Source of the DNA: Synechococcus sp. PROS-U-1
Lineage (GTDB): Bacteria; Cyanobacteriota; Cyanobacteriia; PCC-6307; Cyanobiaceae
Direction: 5' to 3'
NCBI RefSeq assembly: GCF_014279755.1
Contig: NZ_CP047951.1
Span: forward strand, 1,674,001 to 1,738,000
DNA: 64,000 nt
Positions 46,838 to 55,669 of this stretch are shown here, piece by piece. The notes beneath the pieces are model-generated. The model was not told the origin of the DNA. It made no database searches and saw only the letters and a list, made by a program, of their open reading frames with translations. A program made the translations under genes and the position numbers. Position 1 is the first letter of the stretch. The number at the start of each line of letters is the position of its first letter.

Positions 46838-46911
46838 TCTGCGGGTGACGCGGGAAGCACTGGTGCTTCGCGGACTTTGCCGCTAGCGATGAACCAGAGC
46901 AGCTAACAATT

Positions 46912-48036
46912 TTGGCCGACCTCACCATCGCGAACACGGTTTCCGATCTGATCCAAGGCGATGTTCGCGAACATCTGCCATTGGAACGGATTCCCCTGCA
47001 AGGCGATGTGCTGGGGCTTGGGACCACGTCAAGTTTGGAGAACGGTGAACTCACCTTTCTTCGCAACGCCTCCGGGAATTCGGACATCTGGCGCTGCATC
47101 GCCCACAACGGAAGCATCATTCGGCTGCAGCCTGGGGACGGCAGCGGACATTTCCCTTATGTGTGCTTCACAGGAGATGCAACGGAGCTGCGTCGACCTG
47201 TTGAGCTGAGCTCGCTCAAGCAGCTGGAGCAGCAGCCAATCCAAGACATCATCAGCTCCGCGATCAAACAGCAACGCAATCGCGGGGCCCTGGAAGATGC
47301 CCCCATTTACGGAATCCGAATGCTGGCCCACTGGGATGAGCTGGTGATCACCGTGGCCTCCAAGCTCTGCATGGGGCAGCAACGACGGAACCGAGGTTTC
47401 TCCAGTGGTTCAGACAACGGCACACAGGCCGAGACGAGCATCTACGACATGCTCCAGCACTATCGTCTCGCGCCGTTACCGCCTGAGCAACCCGGCGATC
47501 CGATCAGCTATCTCGGCAAATCGATGCAATGGGATTGCTGCGGGTTCTTCGACTGTGAACCGGAACAGGGGCGCGTCACGGTTCCCAAAGCAGGCGATCA
47601 TCTGCATCTGCATGGCTGCAGCACCGACCTGGCCTATGGGGGCCATGTTCTGCATGATCATCCCCACACCCGCCTGGGGAGGATCGAACAACTGGTGCTT
47701 TACCCGCTGCAGTCAATTGAATCGCTCTGCAGTGATCTCGCCATCAATCACCTGAACTATGAGAAGGGCCAGATCCAGTTCAGCGTCACCAATGCTGGTG
47801 CCCTTGATGTGAGCGACGTGGGGGTGGCTGTGATCGTCAACGACCGCTTCAGTGATCACCGTTATCTGCAGATTCCCTGGATGAATGCTGGAGCGAGCGA
47901 GAGTTACAGCCTGGCCTGGCAGCTGCCCCCTGGTCAGCACTCCATCTCAGTGATTGCCGATCCCCAAGAACTGGTCATCGAACCCCAGAACCGGCGCCAA
48001 AACAATCGGATGGATCTGAAGGTCAACATCTCCTAA
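46912..48036 (+). CDS. Acetolactate decarboxylase-like protein with C-terminal CARDB-like domain
   Basis: The 374-residue protein starts at TTG. Residues about 10-270 match the acetolactate decarboxylase (BudA) fold: GDVLGLGTTSSLENGELTFL, YGIRMLAHWDELVI with the conserved arginine (136), and the zinc site DHLHLHGCSTDLAYGGHVL. The zinc histidines are residues 232, 234 and 245, with the same spacing (2 and 11) as in known enzymes. Residues about 275-374 look like a CARDB beta-sandwich (FSVTNAGALDVSDVGVAVIV). I saw no signal peptide. No acetolactate synthase gene is nearby. The fusion is unusual. Confidence 0.75.
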   Translation: MADLTIANTVSDLIQGDVREHLPLERIPLQGDVLGLGTTSSLENGELTFLRNASGNSDIWRCIAHNGSIIRLQPGDGSGHFPYVCFTGDATELRRPVELSSLKQLEQQPIQDIISSAIKQQRNRGALEDAPIYGIRMLAHWDELVITVASKLCMGQQRRNRGFSSGSDNGTQAETSIYDMLQHYRLAPLPPEQPGDPISYLGKSMQWDCCGFFDCEPEQGRVTVPKAGDHLHLHGCSTDLAYGGHVLHDHPHTRLGRIEQLVLYPLQSIESLCSDLAINHLNYEKGQIQFSVTNAGALDVSDVGVAVIVNDRFSDHRYLQIPWMNAGASESYSLAWQLPPGQHSISVIADPQELVIEPQNRRQNNRMDLKVNIS

Positions 48037-48054
48037 ACAAGCCAGATTCACGGC

Positions 48055-48080
48055 AAAAAAAAGGGGGACCGAAGCCCCCC
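48055..48080 (-). terminator. Rho-independent terminator of the class II aldolase gene
   Basis: On the minus strand GGGGG pairs with CCCCC around CTTCGGT, followed by eight T residues. It is 38 bp after the fbaA stop. Confidence 0.93.
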
Positions 48081-48117
48081 TGTGATCCGAAAATCGTTTC
48101 ACTCAAGCGGTGATTGA

Positions 48118-49191
48118 TCAGGCAGCGACGGCAGCCTTGGGATCAAGAGCACCCTTGGCATACAGGCCGGCGTAGTGGGTGATGCTCTGCTGCTGGATCT
48201 TGCTGGCATTGCCGGCAGCCCAGAACTGCTGATAGCGGTCAAGGCAGACCTGCTTCATGTACTTCCGAGCCGGCTTGTTGAAGTGGCGGGGATCGAAGTT
48301 GGCGGGGTCGGCCATGGCTGCCTCACGCACAGCAGCGGTAAAGGCCAGACGGTTGTCGGTGTCGATGTTCACCTTGCGCACACCGTTGCGGATGCCCTCC
48401 TGGATCTCTTCGACGGGAACGCCGTAGGTCTCGGGGATGGAACCACCGTGCTTGTTGATCATCTCCAGCCATTCCTGGGGAACAGAGGAGGAGCCATGCA
48501 TCACCAAGTGGGTGTTGGGGATGGCTTTGTGGATCTCAGCGATGCGGCTGATGGCCAGCACTTCGCCTGTGGGCTTGCGGGTGAACTTGTAGGCGCCGTG
48601 GCTGGTACCGATGGCGATAGCAAGAGCATCACACTTGGTTTTGGCGACGAAGTCAGCAGCCTCTGCAGGATCGGTGAGGAGCATGTCTTTGGACAGCTCA
48701 CCCTCGAAACCGTGGCCGTCTTCAGCTTCACCCTTACCGGTTTCCAGGGAGCCCAGACAACCCAGCTCACCTTCAACACTCACACCCACGGAGTGAGCGA
48801 AGTCAACAACCTGCTTGGTGACGTTGACGTTGTAGTCGTAGCTGGCGGGAGTCTTGGCGTCGGCTTCCAGGGATCCGTCCATCATCACGGAGGTGAAGCC
48901 GTTGATGGCAGCGGAGTAACAGGTATCAGGAGCGTTGCCGTGGTCCTGGTGCATCACCACGGGGATGTGGGGATAGGTCTCGGTCGCGGCCAGGATCAGG
49001 TGACGCAGGAAGATTTCGCCGGCGTAGCTGCGGGCACCGCGAGACGCCTGCAGGATCACGGGGCTGTCGGTCTCGTCAGCCGCTTCCATGATGGCCTGGA
49101 CCTGCTCGAGGTTGTTCACGTTGAACGCAGGGATGCCATAGCCGTTTTCGGCGGCATGGTCGAGCAAAAGCCGAAGCGGAACGAGCGCCAT
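48118..49191 (-). CDS. fbaA: Fructose-bisphosphate aldolase, class II
   Basis: This 357-residue metal-dependent enzyme condenses dihydroxyacetone phosphate with glyceraldehyde 3-phosphate or erythrose 4-phosphate in the Calvin cycle and gluconeogenesis. It has the zinc-binding VVMHQDHGN, the conserved [15 protein letters not shown] and [19 protein letters not shown], and [16 protein letters not shown]. The product is cytoplasmic. It lies just downstream of the class I aldolase on the same strand, with an inverted repeat in the 120-bp gap. Confidence 0.96.
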   Translation of the reverse strand: MALVPLRLLLDHAAENGYGIPAFNVNNLEQVQAIMEAADETDSPVILQASRGARSYAGEIFLRHLILAATETYPHIPVVMHQDHGNAPDTCYSAAINGFTSVMMDGSLEADAKTPASYDYNVNVTKQVVDFAHSVGVSVEGELGCLGSLETGKGEAEDGHGFEGELSKDMLLTDPAEAADFVAKTKCDALAIAIGTSHGAYKFTRKPTGEVLAISRIAEIHKAIPNTHLVMHGSSSVPQEWLEMINKHGGSIPETYGVPVEEIQEGIRNGVRKVNIDTDNRLAFTAAVREAAMADPANFDPRHFNKPARKYMKQVCLDRYQQFWAAGNASKIQQQSITHYAGLYAKGALDPKAAVAA

Positions 49192-49266
49192 AGGAAAAAT
49201 CTGATACGGAACCTTGACGGAAAGACTCCGCCGGGCGATGACTTTACCTATTTGTGTTCAAATTGT

Positions 49267-49302
49267 CACCAAGCCCGTCCAAACAAACGACAGGGCTTGG
49301 TG
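49267..49302 (-). terminator. Inverted repeat between the two aldolase genes
   Basis: CACCAAGCCC and GGGCTTGGTG form a perfect 10-bp stem with a 16-nt loop. It lies 10 bp after the stop of the class I aldolase gene. There is only a weak T-run after it on the minus strand (ACAATTTG), so it may be a leaky terminator that also lets transcription reach fbaA. Confidence 0.5.
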
Positions 49303-49311
49303 AAATTCGAT

Positions 49312-50379
49312 TCAGTAGGTGTAACCGGCGACAAACAACTGTTCATCCGACGAAGGCTGGGAGCCAGCAACGTATTTGCCGCGTGAGGCTTCAGAGTTAG
49401 CTTGGGCCCTTGCAAACAGTGCTTTCTGGCCAGCTTCAGTGTTGGTCCCACCCCAGCCTTTGAGGCAAGAGTGCTGCAGAGCTCGGCCATAAGAGAAACC
49501 AAGGTTCCACTTGGCCTTGCGCTCAATGCTGTTCATATGGTTCAAGTACACCGAAGCAGCTTCTTCACTCAAGCCTCCGGAGAGGAACACAATGCCGGGA
49601 ACACTGGCAGGGACACTGCGCTCGAGGGTTCGCACCGTCATCGCCGCGACTTTTGCAGGGTCTGCCTTGTCTGGGCAGTCCGCGCCCTGAACCGTCATCG
49701 AAGGCTTCAGCAGAGTTCCTTCAAGCAAGACACCGTTGGCGTAGCAAGCGTGATACACCTCCTGTATGACGTGTTCCTGAACTCGAGCGGTGGTTTCGAT
49801 GCTGTGGTTGCCATCCATCAGGATTTCGGGCTCCACGATGGGAACAAGGCCGGATTCCTGAACCGAGCGGGCATAGCGAGCCAAGCCCCAAGCATTTTCG
49901 CGAACAGAGAGGGCTGAAGGGCAGCCATCTGCAGTGATTTGCAGCACAGCACGCCACTTGGCGAAGCGAGCGCCCTGGGCGTAATAGTCGGCAGCACGCT
50001 CAACCAACCCATCAAGACCAGTGCAGAGCGTCTCGACGGCGTTGGCGCCACCAAGGGGCCTTAGGCCCATATCGACTTTGATGCCGGGAATGATTCCAAG
50101 CTTGCCCAGCTTGTTCACCATGGACTCGCCGTCAGCATGGTTTTGGAAGAGGGTCTCTTCGTAAAGAATGGCTCCGCTGATGAAATCTCCAAGCCCCGCA
50201 GTGGTGAAGAGCATCCCCCGATAGGCCTGGCGATTGGCTTCGGTGTTCTCCACTCCGATGGAGCCAAGGCGCTTGCCGATGGTCTTGGTGGACTCATCAA
50301 CAGCAAGAATTCCTTTGCCAGGTGAGGCGAGGGATTGTGCAGTTGAAATCAGTTCGGAGGTGTAATCCGCCAGAGCCAT
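49312..50379 (-). CDS. Fructose-bisphosphate aldolase, class I
   Basis: This 355-residue Schiff-base aldolase resembles plastid class I enzymes: KGILAVDESTKTIGKRLGSI, LFQNHADGESMVNKL, IVEPEILMDGNHSI and the lysine motif GTLLKPSMTVQG, plus VFLSGGLSEEAASVYLNHM. It does the same reaction as the class II enzyme downstream but without a metal. The two may be used under different conditions. A perfect palindrome is just upstream of the start codon. Confidence 0.95.
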   Translation of the reverse strand: MALADYTSELISTAQSLASPGKGILAVDESTKTIGKRLGSIGVENTEANRQAYRGMLFTTAGLGDFISGAILYEETLFQNHADGESMVNKLGKLGIIPGIKVDMGLRPLGGANAVETLCTGLDGLVERAADYYAQGARFAKWRAVLQITADGCPSALSVRENAWGLARYARSVQESGLVPIVEPEILMDGNHSIETTARVQEHVIQEVYHACYANGVLLEGTLLKPSMTVQGADCPDKADPAKVAAMTVRTLERSVPASVPGIVFLSGGLSEEAASVYLNHMNSIERKAKWNLGFSYGRALQHSCLKGWGGTNTEAGQKALFARAQANSEASRGKYVAGSQPSSDEQLFVAGYTY

Positions 50380-50382
50380 TGA

Positions 50383-50397
50383 GTCGATTCAATCGAC
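50383..50397. promoter_or_regulatory. Palindrome upstream of the class I aldolase start
   Basis: GTCGATT-C-AATCGAC is a perfect 15-bp palindrome, 4-18 nt upstream of the ATG. Two further AATCGA units follow at 50409 and 50415. It could be a protein-binding site or, as RNA, a 5-bp stem over the ribosome binding site. Confidence 0.35.
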
Positions 50398-50489
50398 GTC
50401 AATTCTTCAATCGAAATCGAAGCACCAACGCACGTGAGTTACAGATAGGCCTTTAAATTGGAACCAAGGGATTGCATCATTTGGCCCAA

Positions 50490-51569
50490 TCAGATGTGAG
50501 CAAGTGACGCTTCCACTTGATCACATGCGTTGCGGCTCATCACACCTTCGGCCAAACCAGGAATCATCGGATTGCCATGACGGATGCTCTCGGCCCACCA
50601 ACCCAACACTCTGGCAACGGGCGCAATCCGACCATCACTCCAATTTTGATTGAACGCGAGGTCCGCATCGAGCGGCACCTCTTTTAGACCGCCACCCAAC
50701 GCTGCGTGCTGAAGTTCGAATCCATGCACATAATCCTTCTGGTTGCTGCTGCTGAGCACCAAGGATCCCTCTGATCCAGTGACATCGAGGCAGAATCCCC
50801 GTCCGCATCGGGACACCGAACTCAGGCTGACCTGGGCTGGCACCGGCATGTCAGGTCGGCCTTGCCAGTGCAGATTGGCCTGCACCAACGACACATCGGG
50901 TGCATCAACGGGGGCCAAACCACCCTCCGGGTGCGGTCGCTGAGGAATCGAGACGCTGTTCAATGCTTGAACAGACCCCACAGGACCAACCAACCAAGCG
51001 AGCATGTCGAAAGCATGGGTTCCCAAGGCTCCGATCACACCTCCACCCTGATCCGCCTCGGCATACCAGTTCCAGCCACGTTGGGGATCGGCACGGCTGC
51101 CCATCAGCCAGTCCAGTTTCACCAGCCAGGGCGTGCCAACAGCACCAGCTCGCAGCAGACGCTCCGCCTGCATGAACAGAGGTACAGCCCGATATTCGTA
51201 ATCAACTCCCACCGAAAGTCCCCGTTCCATGGCCAGCCGCTGCAGCTCTCTGGCTTGATCGGCATGCAAAGTGATGGGCTTCTCCAGCAGCAAGTGCTTA
51301 CCCGCCTCAAGGGCTCGACGGGCTAACGCAAAACGCGGTGCAGGGGGGGTGGCAATGACCACCGCTTCCACAGCAGGATCAGCCAGCAGAGCGTCCCAGT
51401 CGCTGTATCCCTTCAGGCCGTGGTCGGCCTTCGCGGCATCCAGCCGCTCTTGGCGTGGGTGCCAGAGGGCAACCGCCTGAAGATCGGGAGCTGCGGCAAG
51501 CGCCGGTAGGTGCACCTTCTCCCCAAAGCCGAGACCGGCAACGGCAACACCAATGGGTTGTGGAGACAT
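50490..51569 (-). CDS. Gfo/Idh/MocA family oxidoreductase
   Basis: This 359-residue NAD(P)-dependent sugar or cyclitol dehydrogenase-like protein has the Rossmann start VAVAGLGFGEKVHLPALAA, the EKPITLHADQARELQ motif with the conserved lysine, and a C-terminal beta-sheet domain with GGGVIGALGTHAFDMLAWL. The substrate cannot be read. It lies 1 bp downstream of the small secreted protein gene and may share a transcript with accD and that gene. Confidence 0.87.
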   Translation of the reverse strand: MSPQPIGVAVAGLGFGEKVHLPALAAAPDLQAVALWHPRQERLDAAKADHGLKGYSDWDALLADPAVEAVVIATPPAPRFALARRALEAGKHLLLEKPITLHADQARELQRLAMERGLSVGVDYEYRAVPLFMQAERLLRAGAVGTPWLVKLDWLMGSRADPQRGWNWYAEADQGGGVIGALGTHAFDMLAWLVGPVGSVQALNSVSIPQRPHPEGGLAPVDAPDVSLVQANLHWQGRPDMPVPAQVSLSSVSRCGRGFCLDVTGSEGSLVLSSSNQKDYVHGFELQHAALGGGLKEVPLDADLAFNQNWSDGRIAPVARVLGWWAESIRHGNPMIPGLAEGVMSRNACDQVEASLAHI

Positions 51570-51570
51570 C

Positions 51571-51942
51571 TCAACTGGAGAGGGGTTCGGTGCAGACAGC
51601 CTCCATCACGGAGGTGATCAGCCCGTCGTCTCCAGCAGGCTGCCATTGGGCACGAAACCGCGGCAAACCATTCACCTGTTTGTCGCGATAGAGACCTTGG
51701 GCACAGTCCAGCTGCATCACATAAAGCTCCCCAGCGGGTTGATCCCCATCGTCAGTCGCCGCTGGCGTAAAACGACTCAGCACCGTTCGGAATCCATCCC
51801 GGTCGATGCGAACACTGCCGCGATCCCACCACTGCTGACCCGCGTCAGTAACAGGAACTTCGATCCATTCGACAGGGGCCGCCAGAACAGGTGCGACCCA
51901 GCAGATCAACCCCAGGATCAAAGCAAGTCCGGACCTGATCAT
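51571..51942 (-). CDS. Secreted protein, surface-adhesin E-like
   Basis: This 123-residue protein has a signal peptide ([20 protein letters not shown]). The mature part is beta-rich with [32 protein letters not shown] and EAVCTEPLS, with two cysteines likely forming a disulfide. It resembles the small family found next to cyanobacterial and bacterial surface-adhesin E proteins. The role is unknown. It overlaps the accD stop by 4 nt, so it may be coupled to accD. Confidence 0.6.
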   Translation of the reverse strand: MIRSGLALILGLICWVAPVLAAPVEWIEVPVTDAGQQWWDRGSVRIDRDGFRTVLSRFTPAATDDGDQPAGELYVMQLDCAQGLYRDKQVNGLPRFRAQWQPAGDDGLITSVMEAVCTEPLSS

Positions 51943-52820
51943 GCGCTGGTGAGCTCCATCGATTTGCTGCCATGCAAGCGCAGCAGGTTGGCCAACGTGG
52001 AGCGCAACTGGGTGCGTGGAACGATCGTGTCCACGAACCCGTGATCCTGCAGATACTCAGCCGTCTGAAAATTGTCCGGCAACTTCTCCCGCAGGGTCTG
52101 CTCAATGACGCGGCGCCCAGCGAAGCCAATCAGCGCTTTCGGCTCCGCCAAAATGAGGTCTCCCAGCATGGCGAAGCTGGCTGTGACGCCTCCGGTGGTG
52201 GGGTGGGTGAGCAAAGGCATGTAGAGCAGCTCGGCTTCACGGTGGCGTTCCAGTGCTCCAGAGATCTTCGCCATCTGCATCAGGCTGAGCATCCCCTCCT
52301 GCATCCGGGCACCGCCAGAGGCGCAGACGATCAGAAGCGGCAGCTTGCGGGCCGTGGATTCCTCGATCAAACGGGTGATTTTTTCCCCGACCACAGATCC
52401 CATCGACCCGCCCATGAAGCGGAAATCCATCGCTGCCAGCCCCATGGGAATGCCCTCAACACGGCACAGGCCGGTCACCACGCCATCCCGCAGCCCCGTC
52501 GAGGCCTGACTCTCCCGCAGCCGATCGGCGTAGGCCCGTCGATCTTTAAACCCCAGAGGATCAACCGGTGAGAGATCAGCATTCAGCACCTGGAAGCTGT
52601 CTGGATCAGCGATCAGCGCGATGCGTTCGGCACTGTCAATCCGGTGGTGATAGCCGCAGTTGGCGCAAACGCTGGCATTCAGTTTCAGGTCTTTGACGTA
52701 GACCACCTGCCCGCATTCAGGGCATTTGCTCCACAGACCATCGCCTTCATCAGGTTCCTGCTTGACATTGGCGACGTACTGACCCTTGCGGCGATCAGCA
52801 AACCAGTCGAACAGAGACAC
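51939..52820 (-). CDS. accD: Acetyl-CoA carboxylase carboxyltransferase subunit beta
   Basis: This 293-residue beta subunit moves the carboxyl group to acetyl-CoA to make malonyl-CoA for fatty acids. It has the zinc ribbon [20 protein letters not shown]-x2-C near residues 34-57, then [15 protein letters not shown], and [20 protein letters not shown] and [18 protein letters not shown] in the transferase core. The ATG at 52820 fits the family. A 187-bp gap separates it from the divergent ferritin. Confidence 0.96.
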   Translation of the reverse strand: MSLFDWFADRRKGQYVANVKQEPDEGDGLWSKCPECGQVVYVKDLKLNASVCANCGYHHRIDSAERIALIADPDSFQVLNADLSPVDPLGFKDRRAYADRLRESQASTGLRDGVVTGLCRVEGIPMGLAAMDFRFMGGSMGSVVGEKITRLIEESTARKLPLLIVCASGGARMQEGMLSLMQMAKISGALERHREAELLYMPLLTHPTTGGVTASFAMLGDLILAEPKALIGFAGRRVIEQTLREKLPDNFQTAEYLQDHGFVDTIVPRTQLRSTLANLLRLHGSKSMELTSA

Positions 52821-53007
52821 ACAAGGCTGTCAGCTCTCTCCATTAAAAGCTGCCCTGGGGAGAGCCTTCGAGCTGGAGCAATGACGAACCAACCACGCTC
52901 TACAGCCCCAGAAGGTGATCCATGCTCTGAGGGGATGTTTTTTTTGTTTTTGAAGCCAAGAAATGCAGTCTCTAACCTGCTGATGACGAGATTGAACGCC
53001 ATCAGGC

Positions 53008-53550
53008 ATGACCTCCCATACAGCGGCGATCAACAACCATCTTTCCCTTGAATTCCAAGCCAGCCATACCTATTTGGCCATGGCGATCTGGCTGCGGGAA
53101 AAAGATCTCATCGGCTTCTCCAGCTACATGCTGAACAAGAGCATTGAGGAAAGGGGTCACGCCTCCAAGCTGATCTCGTACCTGGTGGACAGTGATTGCA
53201 AAGTTCAATTGCCCACCATTGACTCGCCGCAACGGGACTGGGAGTCAGTCGAAACATTGTTCGACATGGTTTACAGCATGGAAAAAGACGTCACACGCTC
53301 AATCAACAACATCTACAGCCTCGCGGAGAAGCAGGGAGATCGCACCGCGACAGCCATGCTCGATTGGTTTGTCGAGGAACAACTTCAGGAAGAATCAGAA
53401 GCCCGTTTTGTAATCAAAAGGCTGCGCTTGGCCGATTCGAACAGCGCTGCGTTGATTCTCCTGGATCAGCAGTTCCTGGATGGGACGCTGCTCGCCAATG
53501 TGAAAGCGGGGGGAGCCTTTGATGCGACGGCTGGCGGTGCCGGAGCGTGA
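53008..53550 (+). CDS. Ferritin (non-heme, FtnA-like)
   Basis: This 180-residue four-helix iron store and iron oxidase has the ferroxidase ligands: helix A LSLEFQASHTYLAM (glutamate, tyrosine), helix B SIEERGHASKL (glutamate, histidine), helix C YSMEKDVTRSI (glutamate) and helix D FVEEQLQEESEA (glutamates). It resembles bacterial FtnA more than heme-binding bacterioferritin. It may store iron, a scarce nutrient for marine cyanobacteria. The stop lies 12 bp from the convergent prepilin peptidase stop. Confidence 0.9.
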   Translation: MTSHTAAINNHLSLEFQASHTYLAMAIWLREKDLIGFSSYMLNKSIEERGHASKLISYLVDSDCKVQLPTIDSPQRDWESVETLFDMVYSMEKDVTRSINNIYSLAEKQGDRTATAMLDWFVEEQLQEESEARFVIKRLRLADSNSAALILLDQQFLDGTLLANVKAGGAFDATAGGAGA

Positions 53551-53562
53551 AGCGTGGCGGCT

Positions 53563-54360
53563 TCAGACGCCCAGCAACATCAACCACTCACTCCACCACC
53601 ACATCGGACCGGTCAGCCAGACCAACCAGATTCCGAGAGCAATAAACGGACCGAAGGGGAAAGGTTCCCGAGGGCCCAGCCGTCCACTTAATCGAGCAGT
53701 GCCTCCGACCGCGGCACCCGCCGCAATCGCAATGGCCATGGCGGCTGCAATCCCCCCAGGGCCAAGCCATGCCCCGCCCAGCGCCGCCAACTTGGCATCA
53801 CCCAGACCCAGCGCAGGTTGCCCCAACAGCCGTTCGGCCAAGGCACTGAGGCCTTCCAGAAGCAGCAAGGCAAGCACCGATGCGATCAGATGGGTTGAAA
53901 CCGCGGAGACCCCACCAACGCTGCTGACGAACAACCCCAGCACCACACCCCAGCGACACAGGGGCTCCGGCAGCCACAGGTGATCCAAATCGATCAGCAC
54001 CAGGGGCAGCAGCAGCGCGATCAGAGGAAGACCCGCCCAGGGGAGCCAGAGATCGGGAAGCCCGGCACCAGCACCAGGCCATACCAATACAGCCGACATC
54101 CACAAGCCGGCACTCAGGACCTCCACCGCTGGATAGCGCCAGCTGATCCCGGCATGACAGTCCCGACAACGCCCCCTCAGCAGCAGCCAACCGAGCACCG
54201 GGAGATTGTCATGCCAGCGAATGGAATGACCACATTTCGGGCAGTGGCTTCCCGGGAAGACCACGGATTCCTGACGGGGCAAGCGCCACACCACCACGTT
54301 GGTGAAGCTGCCGACGCAGGCGCCCAGCAGGGCAATCCAAAGCAAGCTCAACCCTTCCAT
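53563..54360 (-). CDS. Prepilin peptidase (PilD type)
   Basis: This 265-residue inner-membrane enzyme cuts and methylates type IV pilin leader peptides. It has the cysteine zinc-like site CPKCGHSIRWHDNLPVLGWL and CRDCHAGISWRYP, and aspartates in LVLIDLDHLWLP and GLGDAKLAALGGAWLG, matching the aspartic protease site. About seven membrane helices are present. The start at 54360 overlaps the end of the upstream small gene. Pilin genes are not in the window. Confidence 0.9.
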   Translation of the reverse strand: MEGLSLLWIALLGACVGSFTNVVVWRLPRQESVVFPGSHCPKCGHSIRWHDNLPVLGWLLLRGRCRDCHAGISWRYPAVEVLSAGLWMSAVLVWPGAGAGLPDLWLPWAGLPLIALLLPLVLIDLDHLWLPEPLCRWGVVLGLFVSSVGGVSAVSTHLIASVLALLLLEGLSALAERLLGQPALGLGDAKLAALGGAWLGPGGIAAAMAIAIAAGAAVGGTARLSGRLGPREPFPFGPFIALGIWLVWLTGPMWWWSEWLMLLGV

Positions 54361-54635
54361 CGAGACCGGCCACGGCTCGTGCGACTCCGGATCAGATCGA
54401 TCGCGATGAACTCCTCATCCGGCAGCAGGACAGGAGTCTCGAAGACCACCCGACCATCAGGCTGCTGCGGATCCACGACAACTCCTGTGGGCTCCTGTCC
54501 CGCAGGGGTGTTGGAGAGATACGCGAAGTAGATCCTTCGGGCTTGAGCGATCAGCGTACGGCTGTCAATACGATCCCAGCGCGGAGCCGACGGAACACCC
54601 GAAGCTCCACGAATTTCGAAGGAGGGCGTTGACAA
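54348..54635 (-). CDS. Small protein of unknown function
   Basis: This protein of about 95 residues is soluble, with LIAQARRIYFAYLSN and VVVDPQQPDGRVVFETPVLL. I do not recognise a family. The frame is open to a GTG at 54650, but that codon lies inside the hairpin downstream of prk, so the TTG at 54635 is a more likely start. It overlaps the prepilin peptidase start by 13 nt and is probably cotranslated with it. Confidence 0.5.
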   Translation of the reverse strand: MSTPSFEIRGASGVPSAPRWDRIDSRTLIAQARRIYFAYLSNTPAGQEPTGVVVDPQQPDGRVVFETPVLLPDEEFIAIDLIRSRTSRGRSRWKG

Positions 54636-54642
54636 AGAAATA

Positions 54643-54670
54643 GAGCCCACCTGATCACTCAGATGGGCTC
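54643..54670 (-). terminator. Rho-independent terminator of prk
   Basis: On the minus strand GAGCCCATCTGA pairs with TCAGGTGGGCTC around a 4-nt loop (one mismatch), followed by TATTTCTTTG. It lies 32 bp after the prk stop. Confidence 0.75.
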
Positions 54671-54702
54671 ATTCTAGAGATGAATGTTGTATCGAGAAGC
54701 GA

Positions 54703-55605
54703 TCAGCTGACCTTCTTCTTCTCTTCGATCATGCGGTGAATGATCGGAGTGAGGATCAGTTCCATTGCAAAGCCCATCTTGCCGCCGTTCACCACGATGC
54801 TGGTGGGGCTGGACATGAAGGAATCGTGGATCATGCTCAGCAGATAGCCAAAGTCGATCCCCCACTTCTCGCGAGCACCCTTGCGGAAGTGAATGATCAC
54901 GAAACTTTCATCAGGCGTCGGGATGTTCCGGCAGATGAAGGGGTTGGAGGTGTCCACCGTGGGAACCCTCTGGAAGTTGATGTCGGTCTGACTGAACTGG
55001 GGGCAGATGTGGTTGATGTAATCCGGCATCCGGCGCAGGATCGTGTCAACGATCGCTTCAGCGGAATAGCCGCGCTCAGCATTGTCACGGTGGATCTTCT
55101 GAATCCACTCGAGGTTGGTGATCGGCACCACGCCCACCAGCAGGTCAGCCAGGGCCGAGACGTCGTATCCCTCTCCCTTCACGCCACCGTGAAGGCCTTC
55201 GTAGAACAGCACATCGGTGCCCGAAGGGATGTCTTCCCAAGGCGTGAACTGACCCGGCTCGAGGTTGACGCCGAGACGGGCGTTGTGTTCGGCAGCTTCT
55301 TCGGGGCTGTGCAGGTAGTAGCGCTTCTGACCAGCACCGGTCTCGCCATAGGTGCGGAACAGCTCCTCGAGCTTGTCGAAGAGGTTGGCCTCAGGGCCGA
55401 AATGGGAGAAATTTTCACCCTTGGCCAGGGCATCCGCCATGGCCTTTTTCATGGGCATCCGCTCGTAGCGGTGGTAGCTGTCGCCTTCCACCACTGCAGG
55501 GGTAATGCCCTCCCGCGCAAAGATGTGCTCGAAGGCGCGCTTGACGGTGCTGGTTCCAGCTCCGGAAGAACCGGTAACAGCGACAACCGGATGACGCTTC
55601 GACAT
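54703..55605 (-). CDS. prk: Phosphoribulokinase, class I (proteobacterial type)
   Basis: This 300-residue Calvin cycle enzyme makes ribulose bisphosphate from ribulose 5-phosphate and ATP. It has the P-loop TGSSGAGTSTVKRAFEHIF, DVLFYEGLHGG, NLEWIQKIHRDNAERGY and CPQFSQTDINFQRVPTVDTS. These stretches match the proteobacterial class I enzyme. The plant and typical cyanobacterial class II enzyme has a GDSGCGKS P-loop with a redox-active cysteine, and this protein has no cysteine in about its first 100 residues. It is followed by its own terminator. No rubisco genes are in the window. Confidence 0.92.
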   Translation of the reverse strand: MSKRHPVVAVTGSSGAGTSTVKRAFEHIFAREGITPAVVEGDSYHRYERMPMKKAMADALAKGENFSHFGPEANLFDKLEELFRTYGETGAGQKRYYLHSPEEAAEHNARLGVNLEPGQFTPWEDIPSGTDVLFYEGLHGGVKGEGYDVSALADLLVGVVPITNLEWIQKIHRDNAERGYSAEAIVDTILRRMPDYINHICPQFSQTDINFQRVPTVDTSNPFICRNIPTPDESFVIIHFRKGAREKWGIDFGYLLSMIHDSFMSSPTSIVVNGGKMGFAMELILTPIIHRMIEEKKKVS

Positions 55606-55669
55606 CGATGCGGGGACTAGTGGCCCGGAGATCTTGCCAGATCAGGGCCCAATTGCACCAATCCAAAGT

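Noticed and set aside
46849-46872. Short hairpin after the LD-carboxypeptidase gene
   Set aside because: The stem is perfect but lacks a T-run, so I did not call it a terminator.
48175-49386. A 403-residue plus-strand ORF opposite the class II aldolase
   Set aside because: It reads as a Val/Gly/His-rich antisense frame with no family features; the aldolase gene explains the sequence.
52881-53051. A 56-residue ORF overlapping the ferritin start
   Set aside because: It overlaps a well-supported gene and shows no domain or good start context.
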